This document shows, piece by piece, positions 6,471-7,506 of a stretch of DNA of 7,506 nt. This stretch comes from Rhodoferax sp. UBA4409 (GTDB lineage Bacteria; Pseudomonadota; Gammaproteobacteria; Burkholderiales; Burkholderiaceae_C), in the NCBI GenBank assembly GCA_002390825.1, contig DGQR01000212.1, positions 1-7,506 on the forward strand. The letters run 5' to 3'. The notes beneath the pieces were generated by a model. It was not told the origin of the DNA, did no database searches, and worked only from the letters and a program-made list of their open reading frames with translations. The translations under genes and the position numbers were made by a program. Position 1 is the first letter of the stretch, and every line of letters starts with the position of its first letter.

Positions 6471-6500
6471 TGACCAGTCAGTTTACAACATGACTGGTTA
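6471..6500. promoter_or_regulatory. Paired palindromic boxes upstream of gshA (candidate operator)
   Basis: On the plus strand TGACCAGTCA (6471-6480) and TGACTGGTTA (6491-6500) are separated by GTTTACAACA. They form a 10-bp inverted repeat with one G-T pair, and each box is itself a TGAC-NN-GTCA palindrome (the second has one mismatch). Centre-to-centre spacing is exactly 20 bp, about two helical turns. The site spans -25 to -54 from the gshA ATG. It suits a dimeric repressor binding twice on one face of the DNA (the boxes resemble TetR-family operators), or an RNA hairpin in the gshA leader. I could not place a confident -35/-10 pair in this gap. Confidence 0.4.
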
Positions 6501-6539
6501 GGCTAGGAAGTTTCAGTTTAGTCATCATTCGCACACAGC

Positions 6540-6560
6540 GCGACGGAAGATCAGCGTCGC
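6540..6560 (-). repeat. Hairpin just after proA stop
   Basis: On the minus strand GCGACG (6560-6555), a 9-nt loop, and CGTCGC (6545-6540) form a 6-bp stem starting 7 nt after the proA TGA. No T tract follows. It could mark the proA mRNA 3' end, but is not a clear intrinsic terminator, so read-through into gshA is possible. Confidence 0.35.
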
Positions 6561-6566
6561 ATAGGC

Positions 6567-7506
6567 TCAGGCGCGCACTTCGCCCTCGCCCAACACCACG
6601 TATTTCAGCGAGGTCAGGCCCTCGATGCCCACCGGGCCCCGGGCGTGGAATTTGTCGGTACTGATACCGATCTCTGCCCCCAGGCCGTATTCAAAGCCAT
6701 CGGCAAACCGGGTGCTGGCGTTCACCATCACGCTCGCTGAGTCCACTTCGCGCAAGAACCGTTGGGCGTGCACGTGGTTGGTGGTCAGGATGGCGTCGGT
6801 GTGGTGGCTGCTGTACCGGTTGATATGGGCAATCGCTTCGTCCACGCCGTCCACCAACTTCACGCTGACGATGGGGGCCAAGTACTCTTCATACCAGTCT
6901 TGCTCGGTAGCGTCTGTGACCTTGGCACCGGCTACACCTTCGAGAATGGCTCGCCCTTCGGCATCGCAACGCATCTCGACACCCTTGTCCGCATAGATTT
7001 TGCCGATCAGCGGCAAAAACTGGGCGGCTACACCGCGCGCCACCAGGAGGCCTTCGGTCGCATTGCAGGGGCTGTATTTGTTGGTTTTGGCGTTGTCGGC
7101 CACCTTGACCGCCATGGCGATATCGCAAGGGTCGTCCACATAGGTGTGGCAATTACCGTCCAAGTGCTTGATGACAGGCACCTTGGCATCGCGGCTGATG
7201 CGCTCAATCAGCCCCTTGCCACCGCGGGGGATGATCACATCTACAAACTGCGGCATCGCGATCAACTGGCCCACTGCCTCACGGTCGGTGGTTTGCACCA
7301 GTTGCACGGCATTGGCAGGCAAGCCGGCTTCAGTCAGGGCCTGTTGCACCAGCTTGGCCAGCGCTTTGTTGGAGTCAATCGCCTCCGAGCCGCCTCGCAA
7401 GATGCAGGCGTTGCCGCTCTTGATGGAGAGACTGGCAGCCTCAATGGTCACATTCGGGCGGCTCTCGAAAATCATGCCGAACACCCCGATCGGCACCCGC
7501 ATCTGG
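6567..7506 (-). CDS. proA: Glutamate-5-semialdehyde dehydrogenase (gamma-glutamyl phosphate reductase), 5' end beyond window
   Basis: ProA reduces gamma-glutamyl phosphate to glutamate-5-semialdehyde with NADPH, the second step of proline synthesis, in the cytoplasm. The visible 313 codons cover about three quarters of the usual 415-430 residues; the frame runs open through the right edge, so the Met at 7502 is internal (part of the conserved QMRVPIGVFGMIFESRPNVT region). Further landmarks are ACILRGGSEAIDSN, VIIPRGGKGLI, VPVIKHLDGNCHTYVD, the catalytic cysteine in YSPCNATEGLLV (codon 7067-7065), and the C-terminal GLGAEIGISTDKFHARGPVG followed by LTSLKYVV. The loop before the catalytic Cys reads NKYSPCN where many ProA have QRPxxCN, a modest variation. 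It ends in TGA at 6569-6567. It is in the same direction as gshA; both use glutamate, but co-regulation is not shown. Confidence 0.96.
   Translation of the reverse strand, partial: QMRVPIGVFGMIFESRPNVTIEAASLSIKSGNACILRGGSEAIDSNKALAKLVQQALTEAGLPANAVQLVQTTDREAVGQLIAMPQFVDVIIPRGGKGLIERISRDAKVPVIKHLDGNCHTYVDDPCDIAMAVKVADNAKTNKYSPCNATEGLLVARGVAAQFLPLIGKIYADKGVEMRCDAEGRAILEGVAGAKVTDATEQDWYEEYLAPIVSVKLVDGVDEAIAHINRYSSHHTDAILTTNHVHAQRFLREVDSASVMVNASTRFADGFEYGLGAEIGISTDKFHARGPVGIEGLTSLKYVVLGEGEVRA

Noticed and set aside
6540..6560. Intrinsic terminator for proA
   Set aside because: A 6-bp stem is present but no T tract follows, so it is listed only as a hairpin.
1..7506. Mobile element, defence system, CRISPR array or tRNA
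   Set aside because: No transposase, integrase, regularly spaced repeats, tRNA-like folds or defence-family proteins are visible; all the space is accounted for by housekeeping or transport genes and short gaps.

Overview
The window is about 60% G+C and reads as chromosome of a betaproteobacterium, most likely Comamonadaceae (Rhodoferax, Polaromonas or Curvibacter type). The clues are protein style, the GshA family present, the Kup N-terminus, and a short interspersed repeat that I remember from that family. No 16S rRNA or other marker is present, so the placement is inference. Every gene lies on the minus strand; the long plus-strand open frames are antisense shadows.

Layout in the direction of transcription, from high to low coordinates: the C-terminal three quarters of proA (proline biosynthesis) enters from the right edge; gshA (glutamate-cysteine ligase, PF08886 type); kup (potassium uptake); a BenE-family benzoate/H+ symporter; gshB (glutathione synthetase); a small VOC/glyoxalase-fold protein; and the first 58 codons of a secreted protein of unknown function, cut by the left edge. 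Gaps are 120, 169, 51, 53, 27 and 157 nt. The kup-benE-gshB-VOC part therefore looks like one transcription unit, with gshA possibly leading it.

Together gshA and gshB give the complete two-step route to glutathione. They are split by two membrane transporters and followed by a VOC protein that might act on glutathione adducts. Glutathione and potassium balance are functionally linked in proteobacteria, so kup beside gshA may be meaningful, but this is inference.

The genes are ordinary housekeeping or accessory types, and I find no phage, transposase, CRISPR array, tRNA or rRNA and no obvious new multi-gene system. The less ordinary signals are mostly small. First, an AT-rich 60-bp stretch with a hairpin core inside benE looks like an in-frame copy of the Comamonadaceae repeat. 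Second, a nested three-stem inverted repeat lies in the gshA-kup gap, and a second hairpin covers the kup ribosome binding site. Third, two TGACNNGT(C/T)A boxes are spaced exactly 20 bp apart upstream of gshA. Fourth, a short terminator-like hairpin with a T tract lies just before gshB.
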